Shown piece by piece: positions 1-8,554 of a DNA stretch of 64,000 nucleotides. Location: NCBI RefSeq assembly GCF_018687535.1, contig NZ_CP061295.1, positions 1,984,001-2,048,000 on the forward strand, given 5' to 3'. Position 1 is the stretch's first letter; each line of letters opens with the position of its first letter. This DNA comes from Polynucleobacter sp. MWH-S4W17 (GTDB lineage Bacteria; Pseudomonadota; Gammaproteobacteria; Burkholderiales; Burkholderiaceae). The notes below the pieces were generated by a model. The model saw nothing but the letters and a program-made list of their open reading frames with translations, was not told where the DNA came from and made no database searches. Both the position numbers and the translations under genes were made by a program.

Positions 1-1059
1 GCTCGTATGCGCATGTTCAAAGCAGGTGAAGATCGCGTGACCGAAGACTCACATGCAGTAGTTGCTATAAATGATCCAGCCCTTAAAGAGCGTCTGGGCA
101 CAGACTTAGAAAATGCCCTGGCTGAAGTGGATCTGATCAAAGAAGCAATGCCAGCCTTTGATCTCGAAGCCTTTCTAGCTGGCCGCCAGTCACCGGTCTT
201 CTTTGGTTCAGCCATCAACAATTTTGGTGTGCGCGAAATTCTCAATACATTGGTTGAGCTTGCACCATCGCCAGGCTCACGTAAAGCCTTGCAACGTGAG
301 GTCAGCCCTGCCGAGAACAAGTTCTCAGCGGTTGTATTCAAGATTCAGGCCAACATGGATCCCGCACATCGTGACCGTGTAGCTTTTTTACGCATCTGTT
401 CTGGCCATTTTCAGCGCGGTATGAAACTCAAGATTTGTCGCAACGGCAAAGAAGTTCGAACGAATAATGCGCTCTCTTTCTTATCGCAAAGACGCGATAT
501 TTTGGATGAGGCCTTTCCAGGCGACATCATTGGCTTGCCAAATCATGGCTTGCTGCGCTTGGGTGACACCTTAACCGAAGGTGAGCAATTGCAATTTACG
601 GGGCTCCCATTCTTTGCACCAGAAATTTTCCGCATGGTTGAATCTGCCGACCCTTTGCGCTCTAAGCAACTGCGTACTGGACTGATGCAATTGGGTGAAG
701 AGGGCGCTATTCAGGTCTTTAGGCCAATGGCTGGGGGCACCATGCTACTTGGCGCCTTTGGTCAACTTCAATTTGAGGTGGTAAGCCATCGCCTCCAAAC
801 TGAATACGGTGCAGAAGTGCGTCTTCTACCTGCCCGCTATAGCCTGGCTCGCTGGGTTAGCTCAGACGATCCTGTTGCCCTGAAAAAATTTACCCAAGAA
901 AATATCCACCGTATGGCAGAAGACGTGGTGGGCGCATCCGTTTTCTTGGCATCACATAAATCAGAACTGGATGTTGCCCAACAACGTTGGGAGTCTATTC
1001 AATTCCATGCCCTCAGAGAGCATGCTGGCTTAATTTATCAATCCGATTTGGCAGGCTAA
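1..1059 (+). CDS. prfC: Peptide chain release factor 3 (RF3), 3' part
   Basis: C-terminal about 350 residues of the GTPase that recycles RF1/RF2 from the ribosome after termination. The reading frame is open to the left window edge, so the GTP-binding G domain lies outside. The visible part holds the end of the G domain (SPVFFGSAINNFGV), the translation-factor beta-barrel domain (FLRICSGHFQRGMKL) and the C-terminal RF3 domain (GQLQFEVVSHRLQTEYG). Ends with TAA. Assignment is by strong family resemblance. A standard housekeeping gene marking the core chromosome left of the accessory region. Confidence 0.95.
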   Translation, partial: ARMRMFKAGEDRVTEDSHAVVAINDPALKERLGTDLENALAEVDLIKEAMPAFDLEAFLAGRQSPVFFGSAINNFGVREILNTLVELAPSPGSRKALQREVSPAENKFSAVVFKIQANMDPAHRDRVAFLRICSGHFQRGMKLKICRNGKEVRTNNALSFLSQRRDILDEAFPGDIIGLPNHGLLRLGDTLTEGEQLQFTGLPFFAPEIFRMVESADPLRSKQLRTGLMQLGEEGAIQVFRPMAGGTMLLGAFGQLQFEVVSHRLQTEYGAEVRLLPARYSLARWVSSDDPVALKKFTQENIHRMAEDVVGASVFLASHKSELDVAQQRWESIQFHALREHAGLIYQSDLAG

Positions 1060-1081
1060 TTCGTCCAGCGGTTGTACTAAA

Positions 1082-1327
1082 TTAGCGTGTTGTTTTGCAA
1101 TCAAAAACGACAACTAACTGCGTATCACTACTTCTAAACGAGGCAATCTTGCCGTACTGCGCACAATAGGCGCCGGCCTTCTGAGTTAATTGCTCAATTG
1201 ATTCACCACTACTATTTAGAAAAGTAACGTGATTAGAATCTGATGCATCGGTATATACCGCAGCACAAGCGCTCAAAATAGATGCGCAACATATAGTCAA
1301 AATAGAAGACTTCATCAATACATTCAT
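1082..1327 (-). CDS. Small putative lipoprotein, unknown function
   Basis: 81 residues. The N-terminus is a lipoprotein signal: a basic start, a hydrophobic stretch and the lipobox LSAC at about residues 18-21, so the mature protein would be anchored in the outer or inner membrane. The rest contains two further cysteines (AYCAQYG and VFDCK) that could form a disulfide in the periplasm. Converges with prfC, 22 bp after its stop. No family recognised. Confidence 0.6.
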   Translation of the reverse strand: MNVLMKSSILTICCASILSACAAVYTDASDSNHVTFLNSSGESIEQLTQKAGAYCAQYGKIASFRSSDTQLVVVFDCKTTR

Positions 1328-1349
1328 TTAATCATTCCTCATCTGTAAG

Positions 1350-1586
1350 CTAGAGCTTATTGAGCTCCAGCACCTTCATAATCTTTGCAGTGATTTTGCT
1401 AGCAAATGGCCTGTAAATCAGAATACAAACAATGGCCACTGGGTAAGCTACTGACCAAACTTCAAACCATACCCAGAAGAAATTTTCTGCAAGGCCAATA
1501 CGAACAAATGTAGTAGCAAGCGTAATGCTTGAGGACATTAAGAATCCCATAACCAGGGCAAAAATGAGATTGGGTAGGCTGATCAT
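1350..1586 (-). CDS. DUF2798-like small membrane protein
   Basis: 78 residues with two predicted membrane helices (about 5-25 and 40-60), separated by a short loop rich in aromatic residues, and a basic tail. This pattern and length fit the DUF2798 family of two-helix inner-membrane proteins of unknown function. Lies 22 bp upstream of the small lipoprotein gene on the same strand, so the two may be co-transcribed. Confidence 0.6.
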   Translation of the reverse strand: MISLPNLIFALVMGFLMSSSITLATTFVRIGLAENFFWVWFEVWSVAYPVAIVCILIYRPFASKITAKIMKVLELNKL

Positions 1587-1714
1587 GGCTACATCATAGC
1601 TTCTAGACTTGTTAACTGTTATTCTGGACTGTGATCACTATTGTGCGCCCTAGACAGGGGAATCTCTTGCGAAAGTCATTGAGATTCATCATTCCATTAC
1701 CCTAGGAAAACTCC

Positions 1715-1897
1715 ATGGCTGTAGGCCAAAATCAAAGAACCAGAAAAAATGACTCTATGCTCACCAAAACGGGAAAAGCGCGCTTAGGCCCCCTGAATAC
1801 CGCTCAACTTACTAAGTTACTAGAATCGAGCACCAAACCCAAAGAGAAAAGCAAAATCTTGCGCGCACTCAGCAAACACAAAGTTGTTGCCGCATAA
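1715..1897 (+). CDS. Small basic protein, unknown function
   Basis: 60 residues, very rich in Lys/Arg, with no signal peptide. It is followed 6 bp later by a strong Rho-independent terminator on the same strand, which supports it as a real transcription unit. The composition suggests a nucleic-acid- or ribosome-associated protein, but no family is recognised and that idea is inference only. The start ATG follows AGGAAAACTCC. Confidence 0.5.
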   Translation: MAVGQNQRTRKNDSMLTKTGKARLGPLNTAQLTKLLESSTKPKEKSKILRALSKHKVVAA

Positions 1898-1903
1898 TTA
1901 AAT

Positions 1904-1927
1904 AGCCCCGTTTAATCGGGGCTTTTT
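1904..1927 (+). terminator. Rho-independent terminator
   Basis: AGCCCCG, loop TTTAAT, CGGGGCT, then a T-run: a 7-bp GC-rich stem directly after the small basic protein gene. It could also act on the convergent DMT transporter transcript from the right. Confidence 0.85.
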
Positions 1928-1949
1928 AATTTCATGGTTACAAATAAAA

Positions 1950-2822
1950 CTACGCTCTTTTTACCAACATTCTTTTCCCAAGGATGACAGTAGACACAAC
2001 CAATATAGCAAAGATTAAATTCATCGCCGTGAGTGAATCGCCCAACAAAATACTTGCTGCTACTAAAGTGCAAAACGGCTGAATTAGCTGCACTTGACTG
2101 ACGCGTGCAATGCCACCAATCGCAAGTCCCTCATACCAAAAAAAGAAGCCAAGAAACATGGGGAATAAACTTAGATAGACAAAGCTAGTCCATGCCACGG
2201 CATCCGCATGAATATATTCTGGGCTATAAGTGAACCAAGTCATTACAATATTCAGCGGCAAGGAAATGACCAAGGCCCAAGAAATGACCGCGCGTGGATT
2301 CATTTTTCTGGAGAGTTCGCCGCCCTCTACATAACCAATGCAAGCGCTAATCCCGCCAAGCACTAAAAGGCCATCAATATACGTAAAGCTGCCGGAACTC
2401 TTTAATAGAGCGTACAGAATGACTAAACCGGCGCCCAATAAAGATACCAGCCAGAACCCTAAGGAGGGACGCTCTTTAAAGCGCAGCACGCCAATAACGG
2501 TGGTAGCAAGCGGCATCATCCCCAAAATCACTGCCCCGTGTGAAGACGAACCTTGAGTCATTGCAACAGTGGTAAATATAGGAAAACCAAACACGACACC
2601 CAGGGCTATGACCACAAATTTCACGAAATCCACCCTAGTGGGTGTGCTCTCTTTTTTATAAGCAAGATAGGCGAGTGCAACTAGTCCTGCCAGGGTTGCT
2701 CTTCCGAAAGCAATGAAATACGGGTTAAAACTTAAAACAGCAATCTTACTTACTGGTAGCGTTAAGCTAAAAATTAGAATGCCAATAAAGCCAATTAGCA
2801 TTCCCTTGCTTTCTTTATTCAC
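1950..2822 (-). CDS. EamA/DMT-superfamily transporter
   Basis: 290 residues with about ten hydrophobic segments arranged as two five-helix EamA repeats, the hallmark of drug/metabolite transporters in the inner membrane. The segment GIARVSQVQLIQPFCTLV in the second repeat is typical of the family. Substrate unknown; members export amino acids, nucleosides or other metabolites. Divergent from the MOSC protein gene, sharing a roughly 80-bp promoter region. Confidence 0.8.
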   Translation of the reverse strand: MNKESKGMLIGFIGILIFSLTLPVSKIAVLSFNPYFIAFGRATLAGLVALAYLAYKKESTPTRVDFVKFVVIALGVVFGFPIFTTVAMTQGSSSHGAVILGMMPLATTVIGVLRFKERPSLGFWLVSLLGAGLVILYALLKSSGSFTYIDGLLVLGGISACIGYVEGGELSRKMNPRAVISWALVISLPLNIVMTWFTYSPEYIHADAVAWTSFVYLSLFPMFLGFFFWYEGLAIGGIARVSQVQLIQPFCTLVAASILLGDSLTAMNLIFAILVVSTVILGKRMLVKRA

Positions 2823-2899
2823 CGTTGCCCTTTTTCTTGTGTTGTATTTATTGTATTAACAATCATCAAAGCATGAGTTGTAATATGTAAACACTCCAT

Positions 2900-3403
2900 A
2901 TGAAATTCAATGCCTATATTCAAGCCATCTATCTAGCAGCGTCTGCTAGCAAGCAGATGCTATCTGTCAGCACTGCCAAAGCCATAGTTGGCATTGGCCT
3001 TGAAGGTGACCGTTATGCGCTAGGTACGGGCGCCTATTCAGCCATCGAGCCAACTAAAGTGCGTCACATCAGCATCATCGCCCTATCTGCCATCGATACA
3101 GCAAATGATTGGTTAACAGCTGGGGATGAACCGACTTTTGATGGCTCTGAAACACGCCGTAATATTGCGCTTGCAGGCATTACGGCATCTGAACTCAATG
3201 CGCTCGTGGGCCAACGATTTCAGCTAGGTGACATTCAGCTACTTGGCACAGAACTATGCACCCCCTGTGAAAGACCGGCGCAATTACTCGGCAAGCCTAG
3301 TTTCATGGAGGCATTCGAGGGGCGTGGCGGCATTCGAGCTGAGGTTTTAAACTCCGGAGTCCTGGCTGCGGGTGATAAGCTCTTCATAAGAGATGAGGAG
3401 TGA
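2900..3403 (+). CDS. MOSC-domain sulfurase-like protein
   Basis: 167 residues matching a stand-alone MOSC domain (molybdenum cofactor sulfurase C-terminal). Early GLEGDRYALGTGAYS, the central ETRRNIALAG motif and the conserved-cysteine segment LCTPCERPAQLLG are all present. MOSC proteins bind sulfur or Moco and act in cofactor sulfuration or N-hydroxylated base detoxification; the exact reaction here is unknown. The downstream acetyltransferase starts one base after this stop, so they form an operon. Confidence 0.85.
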   Translation: MKFNAYIQAIYLAASASKQMLSVSTAKAIVGIGLEGDRYALGTGAYSAIEPTKVRHISIIALSAIDTANDWLTAGDEPTFDGSETRRNIALAGITASELNALVGQRFQLGDIQLLGTELCTPCERPAQLLGKPSFMEAFEGRGGIRAEVLNSGVLAAGDKLFIRDEE

Positions 3404-3404
3404 C

Positions 3405-3800
3405 ATGATTCAATATCGCGACAACGCCACAATTAGCGCTGAGCAAGCAATCGATCTATACAAGCGCTCCACTCTTGGAGAGCGGCGCCCTATTCACAAC
3501 GTTCAAACATTTACGGACATGCTCAATAACGCTAATCTCACTATTACCGCTTGGGATGGCGAAACTTTGATGGGCATTTCTCGCTCGCTAACTGACTTCT
3601 CCTATGTAGCCTATCTTGCGGACTTAGCCGTTGATGAAAAATATCAACGCTCTGGGATTGGCAAGCAACTGATTGAGGAAACCAAAGCGCGCCTTGGTCC
3701 TGAATGCATGATCGTACTTTTAGCAGCGCCTAAGGCAAATGAATATTACGGACATATTGGCTTTGAACACAATCCGCGCGCCTGGACTCTCAAAAAGTAA
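3405..3800 (+). CDS. GNAT-family N-acetyltransferase
   Basis: 131 residues from the ATG at 3405. This start was chosen because GAGGAG lies 5 bases upstream and it directly follows the MOSC stop; an in-frame ATG at 3393 would overlap that gene. The acetyl-CoA binding motif A is visible as YLADLAVDEKYQRSGIGKQL, followed by the C-terminal NEYYGHIGFE motif. Transfers an acetyl group to an unknown amine substrate in the cytoplasm. Probably translationally coupled to the MOSC gene. Confidence 0.85.
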   Translation: MIQYRDNATISAEQAIDLYKRSTLGERRPIHNVQTFTDMLNNANLTITAWDGETLMGISRSLTDFSYVAYLADLAVDEKYQRSGIGKQLIEETKARLGPECMIVLLAAPKANEYYGHIGFEHNPRAWTLKK

Positions 3801-3821
3801 TTCGGTCTTTATCATTGCCAT

Positions 3822-4466
3822 ATGACTATTACTCGATTTTGCTTAGTTCGCCACGGTGAAACTGACTGGAATGCCGCACGACGCCTTCAAGGCCACACTG
3901 ATATTGACCTCAATGCCAGAGGCTTAGCTCAAGCAGGGCAAATGGCGCGTGCCCTCAAAAATATGAAGCTTCAATTTGACGTTCTATATACCAGCGATCT
4001 TCAGCGAGCAGCAAAGACTGCACAAGCGATTGAAGATGTATTCGAAACCTCTGCGATACCCAATGCTGGGTTAAGAGAGCGTCATCTTGGTGCTCTACAG
4101 GGACTCACTACCGATGAAGCCCCGATACGTGAGCCAGAACTTTGGAAATCTCATCTCAGCAGAAATATTGAAGAGAGCTTACACAATGGAGAAAGCATTC
4201 AACAATTTGCAGATCGAATTAAAGCTGCGCTTGTGGAAATCTGCGAAGAACATTCAGGCAAAACTATTTTATTGGTAAGCCATGGAGGCGCATTGGATAT
4301 GATGTACAGAATTGCGAGCAATCAAGCCTTGGATGCAGAAAAGGCCGTTACCGTACCTAACGCCTCTCTCAATTGGATCAGTCATGATGGACTTGCCTGG
4401 AAGGTGAATAGCTGGGCAGATATAAGCCACCTTCAGGATTTGGCTCTAGATAATCTAGATCTCTAA
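3822..4466 (+). CDS. Histidine phosphatase family protein (phosphoglycerate mutase-like)
   Basis: 214 residues. The catalytic RHGET motif (LVRHGETDWN) at residues 9-13, the second basic cluster (YTSDLQRAAKTA) and the C-terminal catalytic histidine in LLVSHGGALDM are intact. These enzymes remove phosphate from small molecules through a phosphohistidine intermediate. It resembles GpmB/CobC-type phosphatases; the substrate cannot be told from sequence alone. Follows the acetyltransferase by 21 bp in the same direction. Confidence 0.88.
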   Translation: MTITRFCLVRHGETDWNAARRLQGHTDIDLNARGLAQAGQMARALKNMKLQFDVLYTSDLQRAAKTAQAIEDVFETSAIPNAGLRERHLGALQGLTTDEAPIREPELWKSHLSRNIEESLHNGESIQQFADRIKAALVEICEEHSGKTILLVSHGGALDMMYRIASNQALDAEKAVTVPNASLNWISHDGLAWKVNSWADISHLQDLALDNLDL

Positions 4467-4493
4467 TGGCCCGTAAGGGCTTATGATGCATAC

Positions 4494-5264
4494 ATGAAAT
4501 CGATTTTTCGCATAACGGCTCTTTTAATTGCCACTGCAATCCATATTCCCGCCTACGCGTTGGATGATATTCCGGACGCGCTTCCGGATCGCATCGTTGG
4601 CGATATCGGTGCGGCCGTTTACACCTCTAATTTACATATTGGCACCGAAGGGACTCAATCCTTAGCTCTGCCCTATGCCTTTTTTGACTATCAGCGTTTT
4701 TTCGCTCGCATTGATGAGGTGGGGATTAAGACTTTCAAGATGGGTTACGGCTACTTTGAAGTCATCGGAAAAATTAATTTAGACACCTACAAAGTAAAGT
4801 CGTCAATCAATGGCAACTCTATCAACCGAAGCGACCCAATACCCCTTGGCCTGGGAACCTTTCAAGAGACGCCGATCGGGGGATTTTTTGTTAATGCTTA
4901 TCATGACTTTGGTAAATCAAAAGGGGCGCTCTATGAATTTTTATACTTCGCCGAAATTGAAACCTATAAAAAAGTAATCCTCTATCCGCAAATTGGTATA
5001 GAACGACAGTCAAGTCAATATGCTAACTACTACTATGGCATCAGCCCTGGAGAGTCGACAGCTACTGGTTATGGAGCTTATAGCGCACCAGCGACGAACA
5101 ATCTTTTAGCAGGACTCATGGTAGAGATTCCGGTAGTGGATAACTGGTATATCAATGTATATGGCAGACGTAAATGGATGGGTGGCGGAATTAATAATAG
5201 CCCAGTCATGAATCGCTCATTCCAAGACAATGTCTTTATGGCACTTGCGTATCGCTTTAAGTAA
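4494..5264 (+). CDS. MipA/OmpV-family outer-membrane protein
   Basis: 256 residues with a cleavable signal peptide (hydrophobic to about residue 22, cleavage near AYA). The body has alternating beta-strand character, the family-typical YYGISPGES motif, a segment around NNSPVMNRS near the C-terminus, and a terminal aromatic strand ending in YRFK, as in outer-membrane barrels. The family includes scaffolding proteins for murein enzymes (MipA) and OmpV; which role applies here is unknown. Confidence 0.82.
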   Translation: MKSIFRITALLIATAIHIPAYALDDIPDALPDRIVGDIGAAVYTSNLHIGTEGTQSLALPYAFFDYQRFFARIDEVGIKTFKMGYGYFEVIGKINLDTYKVKSSINGNSINRSDPIPLGLGTFQETPIGGFFVNAYHDFGKSKGALYEFLYFAEIETYKKVILYPQIGIERQSSQYANYYYGISPGESTATGYGAYSAPATNNLLAGLMVEIPVVDNWYINVYGRRKWMGGGINNSPVMNRSFQDNVFMALAYRFK

Positions 5265-5298
5265 GAAGATAGAAGCTGGCTTACTCTAGATGGCGACT

Positions 5299-6033
5299 TT
5301 AGAAAGACATGGCCAAGATCGACAAGCCTGAAATTAACATCACCAGCTCCATCAGCAGCAAAAATTTCTTTTCCGGTAACGCCAGAACAATTTTCTTAGA
5401 AAAGATCGAGCCCACCAAAACACAGCCTCCAATAAGAAGCCCCTGAATGATTGCGGTTACATTGAGAAAGCCTAGCTGATGAAATGTAATTCCCTTGGTA
5501 AACAGAATAGATAGGGTACTTGCCGCCTCTGTTCCCAAGAAGGCGCCCTTCGTGAGGCCGTAGGCTAAAAAGAAGGGGGTGTTGATAGCGCCAGTAGTCG
5601 CAACAATCCCAGTCAAATAGCCAATAACAGCCCCAACCAGGGCCATCTGCCAAAGTTTTAGATAAAAATTTTGGTTGCGCATCCAGCGACGAATCGGAAT
5701 TAACGCGATTAAAAATATTCCTAAAGTTATTTCAATTAATCGCTCATTAAGTTGTACGAGCATATTCACGCCCAATATCGTGAATGGTATTGCAGCTAGA
5801 CTATATACAAAACATACACGCCATTGAATTACGTTCCACCACAAAAAAATGCGAGAAAGATTAGCTACGGTAGCAACCAAAGCTATGACGGGAATTGCCT
5901 GAATGGGCCCATAAAAATAGACCAAAGCGGGCATCAATATGATGGTGGTACCAAAACCAATGACGCCACCTAAAACCCCAGCGCACAGGCCCAGGGAACC
6001 GAGTACTAAGGCCTGAAGACTCAGGTCAGACAA
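5299..6033 (-). CDS. TauE/SafE (TSUP) family membrane transporter
   Basis: About 244 residues and seven to eight membrane helices. The N-terminal GVLGGVIGFGTTIILMP and the second-half TGIVATTGAINTPF repeat are the paired glycine-rich signatures of the TSUP family, which exports sulfite, sulfoacetate or other sulfur anions. The frame extends to a GTG at 6102, but that part overlaps a 50-residue lipoprotein gene and is not membrane-like. A TTG at 6033 just before the first helix is therefore preferred. A link to the sulfite dehydrogenase at 18-19.7 kb is conceivable but unproven. Confidence 0.8.
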   Translation of the reverse strand: MSDLSLQALVLGSLGLCAGVLGGVIGFGTTIILMPALVYFYGPIQAIPVIALVATVANLSRIFLWWNVIQWRVCFVYSLAAIPFTILGVNMLVQLNERLIEITLGIFLIALIPIRRWMRNQNFYLKLWQMALVGAVIGYLTGIVATTGAINTPFFLAYGLTKGAFLGTEAASTLSILFTKGITFHQLGFLNVTAIIQGLLIGGCVLVGSIFSKKIVLALPEKKFLLLMELVMLISGLSILAMSF

Positions 6034-6068
6034 AGTCGCCCATCTGGGTAAAATTTTGCATTGGCATA

Positions 6069-6221
6069 TTAACGTCCTTGACAAGCCAAAGGCATTTCCC
6101 ACAAAGGCTTGCCTTGGCTGAAATCACAATTCACCCCTTCTGGAGAAGTGGTGCTGGCAAGGCAACCGCTCAAGATGAGAGCAAATAAAGCCACAGTCAA
6201 AGTTAGGAATATTTTGTTCAT
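6069..6221 (-). CDS. Small lipoprotein, 50 residues
   Basis: Reading the minus strand from ATG at 6221 gives 50 residues with a perfect lipoprotein signal: MNKIF, a hydrophobic core and the lipobox LSGC. A short mature part holds two cysteines (VNCDF and LACQG). It sits between the patatin gene and the TSUP gene in the same direction. Unknown function. The coding potential rests on the clear signal sequence only. Confidence 0.5.
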   Translation of the reverse strand: MNKIFLTLTVALFALILSGCLASTTSPEGVNCDFSQGKPLWEMPLACQGR

Positions 6222-6265
6222 TTGCGATACCTCACTGGAAATACAGTTTTATAAATAGTTTTGTA

Positions 6266-7369
6266 TTAGGCCCAAAATGCTTTCATCATTGCAATATCAG
6301 CAATGCCCCTATCGTTTCCATACTTCAAATAAGGTGCAATCCATTTTGGATCAAGAAGATTCTCTACCTTAGATAAACCAGGCGGAAGACCAACAACAAT
6401 GTGCTTGGTCTTTGTGCCACCGCCCTCCAAATCCTTCACCTCTTGATTAATCGTATTGGGCAGAGAAGATAAACGCAATCCCTGCTTTTGCTCATTGATC
6501 GTTCCATCGCCCAAAGAAATCACAATGGCTCGTTTAACGCCGGCAATAACATCGCTATGCGTGCTACTTTGGCTCATGCCGCCATCCATACATAACCTAT
6601 CTTTTATGAATGTAGGGCCAACCTGGCCTGGTGCTGAAGAGCTTGCGGCACAAGCAACGTTAATAGGAACATTATCGGCTTTTGACACAACAATACGCTG
6701 TCCCGTAAAGCAATCAATAGCCGTAGTAAACATTCCATCTGAAGGCCAAGCAGACGCCGTTAGCAGCTTCCTCATTACCTTGTAGTGATTGGCTACACCA
6801 TCAGGATTGAACGAAGCCATCGCAGCTTTGCCGATGCGCTGAATGGATGCAAGAGATCCATCGTGCACAGTCAACTCGGCACGCTGCGCCCTTAATTGAG
6901 AAGCATTAAATTTTAATGCGGGCATCATTTCTGCAAGCAATTTTGGGAAATCCGCAAAAAGATCCATCTCACCCATAAGGCGCCACATGTGCCCAGATGT
7001 CAGCATTGCACCAAATATTGAACCTGCAGAAGTTCCGACCACAACATCTGCAACACTTAAATCTACGCCGGCCTTCTTAAGTGCATTACAGTACCCGGCA
7101 TACCAAGCAATCAATGGAGTTCCACCTCCACCTAATGCCAAACCTCGATCCTTCCCTTGCGCAAACGGATTCTTAAATGGAGCTGGATGAACCAAACCAT
7201 CATTCCAACTCGCCGTAGATTCAACATCTTTTTTAGCTGCCAAGGCCTCAACTTCGGCAATGGTTTTTAGTGGCAAATTTTGGGCCTGGGCTAGAGCTTG
7301 TGTACTGGCAACTGCCGCGATGCCAACAGCGGAAGTTTTTAAAAAATTGCGGCGTGATGATGCAGTCAT
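6266..7369 (-). CDS. Patatin-like phospholipase with Tat signal
   Basis: 367 residues. It starts with a twin-arginine signal (SRRNFLK) and an AQA-type cleavage region near residue 29, so it is exported folded. The patatin core shows the oxyanion glycine run (ALGGGGTPLIAWY), the nucleophile elbow GTSAG and the catalytic DGG motif (LCMDGGMSQ). It would hydrolyse acyl lipids in the periplasm or outside. Twin-arginine patatins are less common than cytoplasmic ones. The MAPEG gene lies upstream in the same direction. Confidence 0.88.
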   Translation of the reverse strand: MTASSRRNFLKTSAVGIAAVASTQALAQAQNLPLKTIAEVEALAAKKDVESTASWNDGLVHPAPFKNPFAQGKDRGLALGGGGTPLIAWYAGYCNALKKAGVDLSVADVVVGTSAGSIFGAMLTSGHMWRLMGEMDLFADFPKLLAEMMPALKFNASQLRAQRAELTVHDGSLASIQRIGKAAMASFNPDGVANHYKVMRKLLTASAWPSDGMFTTAIDCFTGQRIVVSKADNVPINVACAASSSAPGQVGPTFIKDRLCMDGGMSQSSTHSDVIAGVKRAIVISLGDGTINEQKQGLRLSSLPNTINQEVKDLEGGGTKTKHIVVGLPPGLSKVENLLDPKWIAPYLKYGNDRGIADIAMMKAFWA

Positions 7370-7424
7370 ATAGCTTCCATAAGTAATGCTCGATTTATAG
7401 CAGACCCTAACGGCAAAGGATCGT

Positions 7425-7823
7425 TTACACAGCGATCCTGTAGAGAGACCATCCCAAGTTCAATGCAACCAATGCAATAAGCGTGAAAAAAGTGAATTTC
7501 ATTCCAAGCACACGCTTGCTGAAATCTGGCGGCGGAGTATTCATGCCTTTTGCATGAATCAAGCGCCCAATAATGAGTGAGACACCTGGAATAGCCATCA
7601 ACCACCAAGGGGCGCCATTTAACTCAAGACAAGCTATTAAGATAACTCCCAAAGGAATGTATTCGGCAAAGTTTGCTTGGGTACGAATAGCCCTCTCGAG
7701 ATCTTCGTGACCACCACTTCCTAAGCCAACCTTATTTTTTCTTCTTAAACCAATGACCGCAAAAGAGAGCTTGATAAAAATAATTGTTAGGATGGCGGCA
7801 ATGATGGATGTAATTAAAAGCAT
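7425..7823 (-). CDS. MAPEG-family membrane protein
   Basis: 132 residues with four hydrophobic helices. The region RTQANFAEYIPLGVI, with the preceding basic loop, is the MAPEG signature shared by microsomal glutathione transferases and bacterial relatives such as YecN. Likely an inner-membrane protein of unknown, possibly glutathione-linked, detoxification role. Starts 10 bp after the haloacid dehalogenase gene on the same strand. Confidence 0.85.
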   Translation of the reverse strand: MLLITSIIAAILTIIFIKLSFAVIGLRRKNKVGLGSGGHEDLERAIRTQANFAEYIPLGVILIACLELNGAPWWLMAIPGVSLIIGRLIHAKGMNTPPPDFSKRVLGMKFTFFTLIALVALNLGWSLYRIAV

Positions 7824-7833
7824 TCATATCTCC

Positions 7834-8517
7834 TTAGATAACTTCTAATACCTTGCTTAAAGAATTACCTTCATAGTTTGGTTTTTCACCAATCTCTTCA
7901 AAAGGGTGGCCAAGACGATTGACCCAAAATACATCAAAACCATACCACTTTGCAGCTAGAGCATCCCAAGCATTGCTCGATACAAAGAGAATTTCTTCTT
8001 TCTTCACAGAAAATGCCTTTAATAGCAATTCATAGGCCTGTGGGGCCGTTTTAAATAAGCGGACATCCTCGATAGTGACAACTTTATCCAGGTAAGGCTT
8101 TAAGCTATTACTCTCGACTACGGTTGCCAACATTTCTCTGCTGCCGTTAGACAAAATCGCAGTAGAGATTCCTTTCTGTTTTATTGTTTTGAGGACATTA
8201 AGGCTATCTTCAAAGCCAGTGAGCTTGGCATACTGGTCCATCAACCGCCCCTCATAATCAGGGGTGAGATTTAGGTTCATGCGCTTACAGACATATCGCA
8301 ATGAGCGAATGGTTAGCTCCCAAAATGGGAGATAGTGCGAACTGCCATTGGGATTGGGATCACTCATCGTCACCAGGCGAGTGTATTCAATTTGGCGATC
8401 GCGCCACATTAAAGCAAAGGCCTGCCCATGACCCGGAAATAAGTCTTCTGCCAACTGCCCCATGGAATACACATCAAATAACGTGCCATAGGCATCAAAA
8501 GCGATTAGCTTATACAT
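7834..8517 (-). CDS. Haloacid dehalogenase type II
   Basis: 227 residues of the HAD superfamily, L-2-haloacid dehalogenase branch. Motif I is FDAYGTLFD with the nucleophilic Asp near residue 9, motif II is LSNGS, the catalytic Lys region is around LFKTAPQAYELL, and motif III is SSNAWDALAAKWYGF. It would hydrolyse the carbon-halogen bond of short 2-haloacids to 2-hydroxyacids in the cytoplasm. Physiological substrates could be other phosphorylated or halogenated acids. In line with the MAPEG and patatin genes. Confidence 0.88.
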   Translation of the reverse strand: MYKLIAFDAYGTLFDVYSMGQLAEDLFPGHGQAFALMWRDRQIEYTRLVTMSDPNPNGSSHYLPFWELTIRSLRYVCKRMNLNLTPDYEGRLMDQYAKLTGFEDSLNVLKTIKQKGISTAILSNGSREMLATVVESNSLKPYLDKVVTIEDVRLFKTAPQAYELLLKAFSVKKEEILFVSSNAWDALAAKWYGFDVFWVNRLGHPFEEIGEKPNYEGNSLSKVLEVI

Positions 8518-8554
8518 GTGTTTCTTGCTTTCTAGTATGAATTTCTATTGTCAT

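Noticed and set aside
4469..4480. GCCC-GTAA-GGGC hairpin as terminator before the MipA-like gene
   Set aside because: Only a 4-bp stem and no T-run.
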